From NCBI GenBank assembly GCA_012514545.1, contig JAAZAC010000288.1:1-16716 (forward strand): DNA of 16,716 bases. Reading direction: 5' to 3'. Position 1 is the first letter of the stretch, and the number at the start of each line of letters is the position of its first letter. The translations under genes were made by a program, and so were the position numbers. The notes under the pieces were generated by a model. The model was given only the letters and a program-made list of their open reading frames with translations, did no database searches and had not been told where the DNA came from. Source of the DNA: Actinomycetales bacterium (GTDB taxonomy: Bacteria > Actinomycetota > Actinomycetes > Actinomycetales > Cellulomonadaceae). Below are positions 1 through 7,061 of the stretch, in pieces.

Positions 1-779
1 CCCTGCTCGCCGAACGCCACCTTGCCGAGGATGAGCGCGGCGACGAGCGTCACCGCGTACGACTCGAAGAGGTCCGCGGCCATGCCCGCGCAGTCGCCGA
101 CGTTGTCGCCCACGTTGTCGGCGATGGTCGCCGGGTTGCGCGGGTCGTCCTCGGGGATGCCCTTCTCGACCTTCCCCACGAGGTCCGCGCCGACGTCGGC
201 CGCCTTGGTGAAGATGCCGCCGCCGACCCGCATGAACATGGCGAGGAGGGCGGCGCCGAAGCCGAAGCCCTCGAGGACGGCGGGCGCGTCCTCGCGGTAG
301 AGGAGGACGACGGCGGACGCGCCGAGCAGCCCGAGCCCGACCACGGACATGCCGACGACGCCGCCCGTCCGGAACGCGATCCGGGCGCCCTCGGTGCGGC
401 CGCCGGGCTGCGTGGCCGCGGCGGCGACCCGCAGGTTGGCGCGCACCGCGAGCCACATGCCGAGGTAGCCGATGGCGGCGGAGAACCCGGCCCCGAGGAG
501 GAAGAAGAGCGACCGGCCGACGCGCACGCCGGCCTCGCCGGGCAGCAGGAAGAGCAGGCCGAAGACGACGGCCGCGAACAGCACGAGCGTGCGCAGCATC
601 CGGTTGAGGTAGGCACCCGCCCCCTCCTGGACCGCCTGCGCGATCGCCTGCATCCGCGCAGTGCCCTCGGGCGCGGCGAGCACCTGGCGGCGCAGGTACA
701 GCGCGAAGGCGAGGGACGCGAGGGCGATGAGGGCGATCACGCCCACGGTGGCGAGGCTCGACGCCGCGAGCGAGGGCAT
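1..779 (-). CDS. hppA: Membrane-bound pyrophosphatase HppA, N-terminal part (runs off window)
   Basis: This is an ion-translocating inorganic pyrophosphatase. It hydrolyses cytoplasmic PPi and pumps H+ (or Na+) across the membrane. About 259 residues are visible of a family that is usually 690-800 long; the C-terminus lies beyond base 1. The ATG at 779-777 follows a good ribosome site (GGGAGGAA). A hydrophobic N-terminal helix (residues 5-28) is followed by several more. The pyrophosphate-binding signature lies near residues 187-215 (GGGIFTKAADVGADLVGKVE, then GIPEDDPRNP), fitting the DX7KXE motif. The second signature, DNVGDNVGDCAGMAADLFE, follows at about 221-239. The residues that separate K+-dependent from K+-independent types are not in view. 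It is transcribed divergently from the first sigma gene. Confidence 0.97.
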   Translation of the reverse strand, partial: MPSLAASSLATVGVIALIALASLAFALYLRRQVLAAPEGTARMQAIAQAVQEGAGAYLNRMLRTLVLFAAVVFGLLFLLPGEAGVRVGRSLFFLLGAGFSAAIGYLGMWLAVRANLRVAAAATQPGGRTEGARIAFRTGGVVGMSVVGLGLLGASAVVLLYREDAPAVLEGFGFGAALLAMFMRVGGGIFTKAADVGADLVGKVEKGIPEDDPRNPATIADNVGDNVGDCAGMAADLFESYAVTLVAALILGKVAFGEQ

Positions 780-831
780 GCAGTTCCTCCCAGGATCGGT
801 CGTGCCCTCCGGCGTCGTTGCCGGCGGCGTC

Positions 832-855
832 GCGGCCCCTGGCCGCAGGGGCCGC
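832..855. repeat. Perfect 10-bp inverted repeat in hppA leader
   Basis: GCGGCCCCTG, a 4-base spacer (GCCG), then CAGGGGCCGC. It lies 53-76 bases upstream of the hppA start and directly next to a possible hppA -10 element, so it could be an operator or a leader hairpin. There is no T-run, so a terminator is unlikely. Confidence 0.6.
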
Positions 856-884
856 AGTCTACGTGGTACCGCCGGTGCTGAGAA
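856..884 (-). promoter_or_regulatory. Possible hppA promoter
   Basis: Read on the minus strand, TTCTCA (884-879) and TAGACT (861-856) are separated by 17 bases. They loosely resemble a housekeeping -35/-10 pair. Transcription would start inside the adjoining inverted repeat. The matches to consensus are weak. Confidence 0.3.
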
Positions 885-925
885 TCTCCGGTCCCGCGGC
901 CCCCGCCGAGCCGACCGCCGACCCC

Positions 926-950
926 CAACGGTCGGGGCACCCCCGGCGTC
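926..950 (+). promoter_or_regulatory. ECF-type promoter of sigma module 1 (CAAC-N17-CGTC)
   Basis: CAAC at 926-929 and CGTC at 947-950 are exactly 17 bases apart, the classical -35/-10 arrangement for ECF sigma factors. The start codon is 42 bases further on. The same eight bases at the same spacing precede the other four sigma genes in this window, which is the main support for the call. Confidence 0.8.
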
Positions 951-992
951 ATGCTGGGTAGAGGGGGTCACCGGACCCCGGAGGAGAGCCCG

Positions 993-1568
993 ATGGTCGC
1001 CGTCGTCGGCTGGGAGCAGGCCCTCGCGGAGCTCGTCGCGACGCGCGGCCCGGCCCTGGTGGGGTACGCGTACCTGCTGTGCGGGGACCGCCGCGAGGCG
1101 GAGGACCTCGTGCAGGACGCGCTCGTCAAGACGTTCGCCAGCGCCCGCCGCGGCACCGCGCTGGCGAACACGGAGGGGTACGTGCGCCGCGCCGTCCTCA
1201 CGACCTACCTCGACGGCTTCCGCCGCCGGCGGCGGTGGGCGGCGGTGCGGCACCTCGCGGGCGGCGAGGAGGTCGTCGCGGGCCCGGAGGCCGCCGTCGG
1301 CGACCGGCTGGCCGTGCGGGACGCCCTCGCCGGCCTGAGCCCGCGGGAGCGCGCGTGCGTCGTCCTGCGGTTCTACGAGGACCTCACGGTCCCCCGCATC
1401 GCCGACGAGCTCGCCCTGTCCGAGGGGGCCGTCAAGCGCTACCTGTCCGACGCCGTCCGGCGGCTCGAGGCGACCCTCGGCCCCGTCCGGCCGCCCTCGC
1501 CGACCGCACCGGCGGCCGACGAGACCCTCGTCCGTCTCGTCACGTCCAGCCCGAGGAGGACCCGATGA
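993..1568 (+). CDS. SigE-family ECF sigma factor, module 1
   Basis: 191-residue ECF sigma factor of the actinobacterial SigE family; it would direct RNA polymerase to a small regulon. Region sigma2 spans about 15-83 (GYAYLLCGDRREAEDLVQDA, then the Arg-rich FRRRRRW end). Region sigma4 spans about 107-163 (LSPRERACVVLRFYEDLT, then helix-turn-helix SEGAVKRYLSDA). A divergent, Arg-ended tail follows LGP. I chose the ATG at 993 because GGAGGAGAG lies just upstream. An in-frame ATG at 951 abuts the promoter -10 and would be at or upstream of the transcription start. The stop overlaps the next gene by ATGA (1565-1568), indicating translational coupling to its presumed membrane regulator. Confidence 0.93.
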   Translation: MVAVVGWEQALAELVATRGPALVGYAYLLCGDRREAEDLVQDALVKTFASARRGTALANTEGYVRRAVLTTYLDGFRRRRRWAAVRHLAGGEEVVAGPEAAVGDRLAVRDALAGLSPRERACVVLRFYEDLTVPRIADELALSEGAVKRYLSDAVRRLEATLGPVRPPSPTAPAADETLVRLVTSSPRRTR

Positions 1569-2401
1569 CCACGCAGCACGGCCTCGACCTGCACCGCTCC
1601 CTCGCCGACCTGGCGGGCGCGGTGGACGACGGCGACCTGGCCGCCCGCATGACCGCCCAGGTGGGGCGGATGGTCGGGCGGGTGCGGCGCCGCCGCGCGG
1701 CGCGCGCGACGGCCGTGGGCGCCGCGAGCATCGGCACCGTCGCGGCAGTGACCGTGGGCGCGATGGCGCTCGGCGGGCGCGGCGGCGACCCGGGCCCCGT
1801 CCCCCCGGCGACCGAGGGCTCGTCGGTCGAGCCGACGCCGACCCCGGAGCCGGCCCCCACGCAGGAGGCGGCCGTGCAGGCGCTGGCGGAGATCGTCGCC
1901 GCCGCGCAGCGGCCGGACGCCCCGCCGTTCCCCGAGTGCGGCTCGGCGGTGCCCGGCGAGGAGGGGCGCTTCGTCGTCGTCGACCTGTCCCTGGACCCCG
2001 GCCCGTACGAGCCCGGGGCGCTCCTCGAGGGCACGGCGCGGATCCTCCCGCTCGACGACTCGACGGTGCTCGCGAACGGCCCGGTCACCGCGGCGTACGT
2101 CCTGCTGACGCGCGACGGCGTCGTCGTGGGGCGCGCGGGGTACGACCCGGAGCACACGGACCTGCTCGAGTTCTCCGCGGACGACCCGTACCCGCTGCCC
2201 GCGCTCGGCAACGCGGTGCTGTGCGGCCTCGACGGCGCGCCCGCGCCCGACCTGCCGCTCCCGGACGGCGCCTACGACGCCTACGCGGTCGTCGAGCTCG
2301 CCATGAAGGAGGTCCAGCACGGCGACGGCACCGCCACGTCGCGCAGCGACACGGTCTGGGCGCGCAGCGACCCGCGGGCCGTGGAGATCGTCGCGCCGTA
2401 G
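1565..2401 (+). CDS. Membrane protein, putative anti-sigma partner 1
   Basis: 278 residues, no named family recognised. It has a short cytoplasmic N-terminus, a basic stretch VRRRRAAR (40-47), one transmembrane helix at about 48-70, and a Pro/Thr/Glu linker (75-100). An extracytoplasmic domain follows, bounded by Cys125 and Cys220 and containing LLTRDGVVVG (180-189). The second Cys is followed by PDGAYDAYAVVEL (233-245), a motif repeated in the other four partners. Overlap with the sigma gene and the positive-inside topology suggest a membrane-tethered regulator that holds the sigma factor until a signal arrives. There is no HxxxCxxC zinc anti-sigma motif, so the anti-sigma role is inferred from context only. 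Confidence 0.85.
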   Translation: MTTQHGLDLHRSLADLAGAVDDGDLAARMTAQVGRMVGRVRRRRAARATAVGAASIGTVAAVTVGAMALGGRGGDPGPVPPATEGSSVEPTPTPEPAPTQEAAVQALAEIVAAAQRPDAPPFPECGSAVPGEEGRFVVVDLSLDPGPYEPGALLEGTARILPLDDSTVLANGPVTAAYVLLTRDGVVVGRAGYDPEHTDLLEFSADDPYPLPALGNAVLCGLDGAPAPDLPLPDGAYDAYAVVELAMKEVQHGDGTATSRSDTVWARSDPRAVEIVAP

Positions 2402-2452
2402 CCGGCCGGCGCGCGGTCGGCGCCGCACCGGCCGACGCCCCGCCGACCGATC

Positions 2453-2479
2453 CCGCGGCGACCCCGCGGCGACCCCGCG
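2453..2479 (+). repeat. 11-bp direct repeat upstream of promoter 2
   Basis: CCGCGGCGACC occurs twice in tandem (2453-2463 and 2464-2474), followed by a third partial copy. It ends 8 bases before the -35 element of the second sigma gene. It could be a regulator site or simple slippage in GC-rich DNA. Confidence 0.6.
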
Positions 2480-2486
2480 CGCCGAC

Positions 2487-2511
2487 CAACCTTTCCGCCG
2501 CCCCACCCGTC
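2487..2511 (+). promoter_or_regulatory. ECF-type promoter of sigma module 2 (CAAC-N17-CGTC)
   Basis: CAAC at 2487-2490, 17 bases, then CGTC at 2508-2511. The leader to the GTG start is 66 bases, the longest of the five, and contains a hairpin. Confidence 0.8.
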
Positions 2512-2533
2512 ATGGTGGGCGTCGAGCAGCCTC

Positions 2534-2558
2534 GGCGCCCACCGGCGGGTGGGGCGCC
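2534..2558 (+). repeat. Leader hairpin before sigma gene 2
   Basis: GGCGCCCACC (2534-2543), spacer GGCG, then GGTGGGGCGCC (2548-2558): a 10-bp stem with one bulged G. It lies in the presumed 5' leader, about 20 bases before the GTG start. No T-run follows, so it is more likely a leader structure than a terminator. Confidence 0.5.
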
Positions 2559-2577
2559 CCTGTGCCAGGGAGCGGGA

Positions 2578-3123
2578 GTGGCGGGACGGAGCGCGTGGGC
2601 GCCGGTGCTGGACCGGCTGGTGCGGGAGCGCCGGCCGGCCCTCGTGCGCTACGCCGCCCTGCTCACGGGCGGCGACCTGCGCGACGCGGACGACCTCGTG
2701 CAGGAGGCGCTCGTGCGGACGTTCGCCCGCGGGCGGCCGCTGCGCGAGGTGGCCGCCGCGGAGGCGTACGTGCGGCAGGCGATCCTGCGGGTCTTCGTCG
2801 ACGGCTACCGGCGGCGGCGCACCTGGGGCACGGTCCGGCACCTCGCCGGGGTGAGCGCCGTCGTCCCCTCCACGGACGCCGGCACCGACGCCGCGCTCGA
2901 CGTGCGCGCCGCACTGGCGACCCTGCGGCCCCGGCCGCGCGCGTGCGTCGTGCTGCGCTTCTACGACGACCTCACGGTGGCCGAGATCGCCGAGCGGCTC
3001 GGCCTGGCCCGGGGCACCGTCAAGCGCTACCTCTTCGACGCGGTCGCGGAGCTCGAGGCGCTGCTCGGCCCGCTGCCGGACGCCCAGGAGGAGATCGCGC
3101 TGGTGCAGGAGGAGGAGCGATGA
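2578..3123 (+). CDS. SigE-family ECF sigma factor, module 2
   Basis: 181-residue ECF sigma factor. Sigma2 lies at about 15-83 (LLTGGDLRDADDLVQEALVR) and sigma4 at about 108-163 (LRPRPRACVVLRFYDDLTV, then ARGTVKRYLFDA). The GTG at 2578 is preferred because AGGGAG lies five bases upstream. In-frame ATG 2512 and GTG 2515 sit right after the promoter -10 and could not be in the transcript. The tail after LGP is short and acidic (QEEIALVQEEER), unlike the basic tails of modules 1, 4 and 5. The stop overlaps the next start by ATGA at 3120-3123. The helix-turn-helix has Ala-Arg where the others have Ser/Gly/Ala-Glu, so promoter or partner preference might differ slightly. Confidence 0.93.
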   Translation: MAGRSAWAPVLDRLVRERRPALVRYAALLTGGDLRDADDLVQEALVRTFARGRPLREVAAAEAYVRQAILRVFVDGYRRRRTWGTVRHLAGVSAVVPSTDAGTDAALDVRAALATLRPRPRACVVLRFYDDLTVAEIAERLGLARGTVKRYLFDAVAELEALLGPLPDAQEEIALVQEEER

Positions 3124-4256
3124 CCGACCTGCGACGCCGGCTGCACGAGGTCGTCGACGTGGGCGACCCGCTCCCCGGCACCCGCGGCGCCACGGCCGCC
3201 GACGACGTGCTCGTCGGCGTGCTCACGGCGCGCGTCCGGCGGCGGCGCGGCCTGCGCGCCGCGGCGGCGGCGGGGCTGGGCGTCGTCGTGGTGGCCGCGG
3301 TCGCGGTGGGCGGCCTGGCGCTCGCCGGGCGGGGTGACGCCCCGGCACCGGCGGGGCCCGGCCCGGCGGACGTGCCCGACCACACCGGAGCCCCGGCGTG
3401 CGGCGAGGCGGTGCGCGCCGCGGCCGTCCCGGACGACCTGTGGCTGTCCGGCGAGCTGCGCACGCCCGAGGTCGCCCCCGGCGAGCCGGTCGACGTGCAG
3501 CTCGTCCTGCGCGCCCAGCTCGGTCGCCGGATCGAGCGGCTGCACGCGCCGTTCGCGTACGTCGTCGTGCTGTCCGACGGCGCGGTGGTCGCCCAGGGCC
3601 GGACCGACGAGGCGGGGCCGACGAACGACAGCACCGGGGGGAGCAGCATCGAGACCTTCAGCGGCCCGGTCGACGTCGTCCCGTGCGCGGGCGACGCGCT
3701 GCCGCCGGGCGCCTACGAGGTGCTCGCGACGCAGACCTGGCTCGACCCGGCCGCGGACGAGCCCCTCGTGGAGCTGACCGCCGGCCCCTGGCCCCTCACC
3801 GTCGCCGAGCCGCCGGTCGCCGGGCCCGCGCCCGCGTGCGGGGACCCGGCGCCGACGCCGACGGGCGACGAGCGGCTCGGCGTCGCCGTCGACGTGCCGC
3901 GCGAGCTGCCCGCGACGGGCCGCCTCGCGTGGACCGCGCGGTGGTGGGCCGAGGACGCGGCGCTGGAGATCGTGCGCACGGACGTCGACGTCGTCGTGGT
4001 GCGGGGCGGCGCCGTCGTCGGGACGACGGGCGGCAGCCTGACGTGGACGGACACGACCCAGGGGGTGCCCACGGCCGAGGCCGACGCGCTGACGCTGTCG
4101 GACGCCGGACCGGTCACCGCGTGCGGGCCGTCGGCCGCCCTCGAGCCCGGCGACTACGACGTGGTCGTCACCGTCACCGTGCGCACGGCGGACGGCGAGG
4201 CGGTGGTCCGGTCCGTCGGCCCGCTGCCCCTGGCGGTCGGCTCCGCGACGTCCTGA
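3120..4256 (+). CDS. Membrane protein with two outer modules, putative anti-sigma partner 2
   Basis: 378 residues, no named family recognised. The cytoplasmic N-terminus is followed by VRRRRGLR (39-46), a transmembrane helix at about 47-70 and a Pro/Ala linker. Two copies of the outer module follow: Cys94 to Cys189 with VVVLSDGAVV (148-157), and Cys240 to Cys335 with VVVVRGGAVVG (291-301). Each cysteine pair is exactly 95 residues apart, and each second cysteine precedes a LPPGAYEV or LEPGDYDV motif. This looks like an internal duplication of the single module in partner 1, probably with one disulfide or structural Cys pair per copy. The role as anti-sigma regulator is inferred from the ATGA overlap with the sigma gene and from the topology. 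Confidence 0.85.
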   Translation: MTDLRRRLHEVVDVGDPLPGTRGATAADDVLVGVLTARVRRRRGLRAAAAAGLGVVVVAAVAVGGLALAGRGDAPAPAGPGPADVPDHTGAPACGEAVRAAAVPDDLWLSGELRTPEVAPGEPVDVQLVLRAQLGRRIERLHAPFAYVVVLSDGAVVAQGRTDEAGPTNDSTGGSSIETFSGPVDVVPCAGDALPPGAYEVLATQTWLDPAADEPLVELTAGPWPLTVAEPPVAGPAPACGDPAPTPTGDERLGVAVDVPRELPATGRLAWTARWWAEDAALEIVRTDVDVVVVRGGAVVGTTGGSLTWTDTTQGVPTAEADALTLSDAGPVTACGPSAALEPGDYDVVVTVTVRTADGEAVVRSVGPLPLAVGSATS

Positions 4257-4268
4257 GCGGCCGTGCCC

Positions 4269-4296
4269 GGCCCCGGGCGACGGCGTCCCGGGGGCC
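4269..4296 (+). terminator. Possible terminator-like hairpin after module 2
   Basis: GGCCCCGGG (4269-4277) can pair with CCCGGGGGCC (4287-4296) with one bulge and a 9-base loop. It begins 13 bases after the module 2 stop. No T-run follows, so its strength as a terminator is doubtful. Confidence 0.35.
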
Positions 4297-4330
4297 CTCG
4301 CCGCGCGGGCCGGCCCGCCCCGGGCGAGGG
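4295..4330 (+). repeat. Long imperfect hairpin at the SDR ribosome site
   Basis: CCCTCGCC (4295-4302) pairs with GGCGAGGG (4323-4330). Inside it is the perfect palindrome GCGGGCCGGCCCGC (4305-4318). The last bases of the outer arm merge into the ribosome site GGGTGGAGG, eight bases before the ATG, so folding could limit translation of the downstream gene. It shares two bases with the preceding hairpin, so the two structures would compete. Confidence 0.5.
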
Positions 4331-4337
4331 TGGAGGC

Positions 4338-5231
4338 ATGAGCCCCGACCAGACCACGCCCGCGGATCCGACCCGCCGCTACGCCGAGCCCGGCGCCGAG
4401 CCCACGATCCCCCACCCCGGCCGGACCGGGGACATGCGCACCGAGCCGGACCACGGCGAGGAGACCTACGTCGGCTCCGGCCGGCTGGAGGGCCGGCGGG
4501 CGGTGATCACCGGGGGCGACTCCGGGATCGGCCGGGCCGTCGCGATCGCGTTCGCGCGCGAGGGGGCGGACGTCGTCCTGTCCTACCTGCCCGAGGAGCA
4601 GGCCGACGCCGAGACCACGGCGCACTGGGTGACCGAGGCCGGGCGCCGCGCCGTGCTCGTGCCGGGCGACGTGCGCGAGGAGGCGTACAACGCCGAGCTC
4701 GTGGCCCGCGCGGTCGCCGAGCTCGGCGGGATCGACGTGCTCGTCGTCAACGCCGCCTACCAGATGGCGCAGGACGACGGACTGCTCGGCATCACCACCG
4801 AGCAGCTCGACCGGGTGCTGAAGACCAACGTCTACGCGCTGTTCTGGCTGTGCCGGGCCGCCGTGCCGCACATGGCGGCGGGCGCGTCGATCATCACGAC
4901 GTCGTCGATCCAGGCGTACCAGCCCAGCCCGCAGCTGCTCGACTACGCGACCACCAAGGCCGGCATCGTGAACTTCACCAAGGGCCTGGCGCAGCAGCTC
5001 GCCGAGCGCGGCATCCGCGTCAACACCGTGGCGCCCGGCCCGATCTGGACCCCGCTCATCCCCGCGACGATGCCCGAGGGCAAGGTGGAGTCCTTCGGCG
5101 AGGACACCCCGCTGGGCCGCCCCGGCCAGCCCGCCGAGCTCGCGCCCGCGTACGTGTTCTTCGCCTCCGGCGAGTCGAGCTACGTCACCGGGGAGCGCCT
5201 CGGCGTGGCCGGCGGCAGGCCCATGCCGTAG
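4338..5231 (+). CDS. SDR-family NAD(P)-dependent oxidoreductase
   Basis: 297-residue short-chain dehydrogenase/reductase with a long N-terminal extension (about 50 residues). This layout resembles the YghA/YhxC/general-stress-protein-39 group, whose physiological substrates are mostly unknown. The cofactor site TGGDSGIG is at 58-65, Asp111 contacts the adenine ring, and VNAA (137-140) stands for the usual NNAG. The catalytic tetrad is Asn164, Ser190, Tyr203 and Lys207 (YATTK). The ATG at 4338 follows GGTGGAGG. The gene lies between sigma modules 2 and 3 and lacks the CAAC-N17-CGTC promoter, so it is either read through from module 2 or has its own promoter that I cannot identify. The substrate cannot be predicted from sequence. 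Confidence 0.93.
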   Translation: MSPDQTTPADPTRRYAEPGAEPTIPHPGRTGDMRTEPDHGEETYVGSGRLEGRRAVITGGDSGIGRAVAIAFAREGADVVLSYLPEEQADAETTAHWVTEAGRRAVLVPGDVREEAYNAELVARAVAELGGIDVLVVNAAYQMAQDDGLLGITTEQLDRVLKTNVYALFWLCRAAVPHMAAGASIITTSSIQAYQPSPQLLDYATTKAGIVNFTKGLAQQLAERGIRVNTVAPGPIWTPLIPATMPEGKVESFGEDTPLGRPGQPAELAPAYVFFASGESSYVTGERLGVAGGRPMP

Positions 5232-5252
5232 GCGTTCCGGGGCACCCCGGGG

Positions 5253-5277
5253 CAACCGGCCGGGCCGTCCAGGCGTC
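5253..5277 (+). promoter_or_regulatory. ECF-type promoter of sigma module 3 (CAAC-N17-CGTC)
   Basis: CAAC at 5253-5256, 17 bases, then CGTC at 5274-5277, 51 bases before the GTG start. A small palindrome, CCGGGGCACCCCGG (5237-5250), lies directly upstream of the -35 element and may be an operator or a weak end signal for the SDR gene. Confidence 0.78.
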
Positions 5278-5328
5278 ACACTTGCCGAGGGCGACCGCCG
5301 GGGCCGCCCACCCGGGGAGAGGGGCGGC

Positions 5329-5856
5329 GTGGCGCGGAGGCCGGAGGACGTCGTCGTCGAGCGGCTGCTCGCGGAGCGCGGGCGCGCCCTGACGGGGTAC
5401 GCCTACCTGCTGTGCGGCAGCGTGCACGACGCCGAGGACCTCGTGCAGGACGCGCTCGTCAAGACGTTCGCCCGGCGCCGGGCCGGCCTGGCGCTCGAGT
5501 CGGCGGAGGGGTACGTGCGGCGCGCGATCCTCACGCTCTACCTCGACGGCTGGCGCAAGCGGCGGCGCTGGGCCACCCGCCTGCCCACGGCCGCCGAGCC
5601 CGCGTGGCGCGAGGGGCCGGCGGACGCCGTCGGCGACCGGATCGACGTCGTCGCCGCGCTCGCCACGCTGCCCCGCCGGCAGCGCGCCTGCATCGTGCTC
5701 CGCTTCTACGAGGACCGCACCGTCGCGGAGATCGCGGACGTCCTCGGCATCGGCGAGGGCACGGTCAAGCGCTACCTGTCGATGGCCACCCGGCGCCTGG
5801 AGGCCGTCCTCGGCCCGATCCCCGCCCGCGAGACGCAGCTCGTCCTGGAGGCCTGA
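5329..5856 (+). CDS. SigE-family ECF sigma factor, module 3
   Basis: 175-residue ECF sigma factor, the shortest of the five. Sigma2 contains GYAYLLCGSVHDAEDLVQDA followed by LVKTFARRR, and ends at the basic WRKRRRW. Sigma4 contains LPRRQRACIVLRFYEDRTV and the recognition helix GEGTVKRYLSMA. Sigma2 closely resembles module 1 (same GYAYLLCG and EDLVQDALVKTFA), suggesting common descent by duplication. The start is GTG at 5329, with a purine-rich site GGGGAGAGGGG just upstream. The tail after LGP is only about 12 residues. Unlike the other modules there is no ATGA overlap: the stop is followed by CC and then the ATG of the partner, whose ribosome site GGAGG lies inside the sigma gene. Confidence 0.93.
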   Translation: MARRPEDVVVERLLAERGRALTGYAYLLCGSVHDAEDLVQDALVKTFARRRAGLALESAEGYVRRAILTLYLDGWRKRRRWATRLPTAAEPAWREGPADAVGDRIDVVAALATLPRRQRACIVLRFYEDRTVAEIADVLGIGEGTVKRYLSMATRRLEAVLGPIPARETQLVLEA

Positions 5857-5858
5857 CC

Positions 5859-7061
5859 ATGCCCGAGCTCACCTCCGCCCTCCGCGCCGCCGCCGACGCC
5901 GCGACCGCGGACCTCGCCCCCATCCCCGCGGGCCCCGTGCTCGGCCGCATCCGCCGGCGCCGGACCGTCCGCCACGCGTCGCAGGGAGTCGTCGGCGTCG
6001 CGGCCGCGGGGGCGATCGCCGTCGGCGCCACGCAGGTCGCGAACCACCCGACGCCGCCCGCCGGCCCGACGCCGACCGGCCTCGCCGAGGCCCTCGCCGT
6101 CCGCTGCGGCGCCCCCCTGAGCGACTACGTGCAGCCGCAGGGCGCCCCGGAGGTGCGCGTCGACGTCGGCGCCTGGGACGCGGCCTTCGAGACCCCGGCG
6201 AACGCGCCCTACCGGCTCGAGGTGACCGCGCAGGTCGCGCCCCGGGACGCCGACCGGGTCGGCCGGTCCGTCGGCGTCGCCCTCGTCCGGGGCGGCGTGG
6301 TCGTCGGCCTGCCCGTCGAGCCGCTCCCCGAGCCGCGCGGGTTCGACGAGTCCGGCCGGCACGACCTCACCCTGACGGCGGACGTGACGTTCGGCGCGTG
6401 CGGCGCGGACGGGCAGGTGGGCGGCCCGCTCGAGCCGGGCCTGTACGGGCTGGTCGGCTTCCTCGAGCCGGACGAGCCGGGCGACTGGCCGGTGCCCGTG
6501 CGGTCCGACGCCGTCATCGTGCGGCTCGGCGAGCCGGCCGCGGCCGACCACCTGCGGCCGGCGTTCGACGACCTGGTGATCTCGGCGGAGGGCCTCGGGC
6601 CGGTGCGGCTCGGCGAGCCCGTCACCGCCGCCGCGGAGACGGGCATGCTCCGCTGGTCGCGGGCGGCGTGCGTCGTCCTCGACGACGGCGGGCAGCGGGA
6701 CGTGGCCGCCCGGGAGTCGGCGTACCGCGGGCCCGGCCGGGGCACGTTCGGCGTCCGCGTCGCCGACGACGTCGTGCGACGGGTGGAGGTCGTCGCGCCC
6801 GGGCCGCGCACGCCGTCGGGCATCGGGGTGGGCAGCACCCTCGAGGACGTGCTGGCGGCCCACCCCGACGCGCGGCTCCTCGGGACCGTCGAGGGTTGGG
6901 AGGGCGTGGCGCCCCGGGACGTGTGGACGGTCACCGAGGGCGGGGCGACGCTCGCGTTCGAGGTGGCGACGGCGGGGTCGGCGGAGCCGGGGACCGTGCT
7001 CGCGATCGTCGCGACCCTGGACCCGTACGGCAACCGGATCGCCACCGGCACGGCCTGCTGA
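5859..7061 (+). CDS. Membrane protein with extra C-terminal domain, putative anti-sigma partner 3
   Basis: 400 residues, no named family recognised. A short N-terminus leads to IRRRRTVR (31-38) and a weakly hydrophobic transmembrane helix at about 42-60. After a Pro/Thr linker comes one outer module from Cys83 to Cys181, with ALVRGGVVVG (141-150) and LEPGLYGLVG (191-200). A second, different domain fills about 238-400, with GLGPVRLGEPV (245-255) and GIGVGSTLEDVLAAHPDA (321-338). The same C-terminal domain recurs in partner 4 but not in partners 1, 2 or 5. The last codon and stop lie inside the first copy of a 16-bp tandem repeat. The anti-sigma and sensing role is inferred from its position two bases after a sigma gene. 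Confidence 0.85.
   Translation: MPELTSALRAAADAATADLAPIPAGPVLGRIRRRRTVRHASQGVVGVAAAGAIAVGATQVANHPTPPAGPTPTGLAEALAVRCGAPLSDYVQPQGAPEVRVDVGAWDAAFETPANAPYRLEVTAQVAPRDADRVGRSVGVALVRGGVVVGLPVEPLPEPRGFDESGRHDLTLTADVTFGACGADGQVGGPLEPGLYGLVGFLEPDEPGDWPVPVRSDAVIVRLGEPAAADHLRPAFDDLVISAEGLGPVRLGEPVTAAAETGMLRWSRAACVVLDDGGQRDVAARESAYRGPGRGTFGVRVADDVVRRVEVVAPGPRTPSGIGVGSTLEDVLAAHPDARLLGTVEGWEGVAPRDVWTVTEGGATLAFEVATAGSAEPGTVLAIVATLDPYGNRIATGTAC

Noticed and set aside
951..992. Earlier ATG start for sigma gene 1
   Set aside because: It directly follows the CGTC -10 element, so it would lie at or before the transcription start, and it lacks a ribosome site. ATG 993 has a strong one.
1079..1564. Frame open upstream of partner 1 (similarly upstream of partners 2, 3 and 5)
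   Set aside because: These upstream extensions are out-of-frame translations of the sigma genes. The ATG at the overlap or 2-bp junction, with a ribosome site in the sigma 3' end, is the sensible start.
2512..2577. Earlier ATG/GTG starts for sigma gene 2
   Set aside because: They sit right after the -10 element and have no ribosome site. GTG 2578 has AGGGAG at five bases.
3027..5279. 750-residue open frame on the minus strand
   Set aside because: It lies opposite module 2 and the SDR gene, is Arg/Ala/Gly/His-rich with no recognisable domain, and results from the scarcity of stops in GC-rich DNA.
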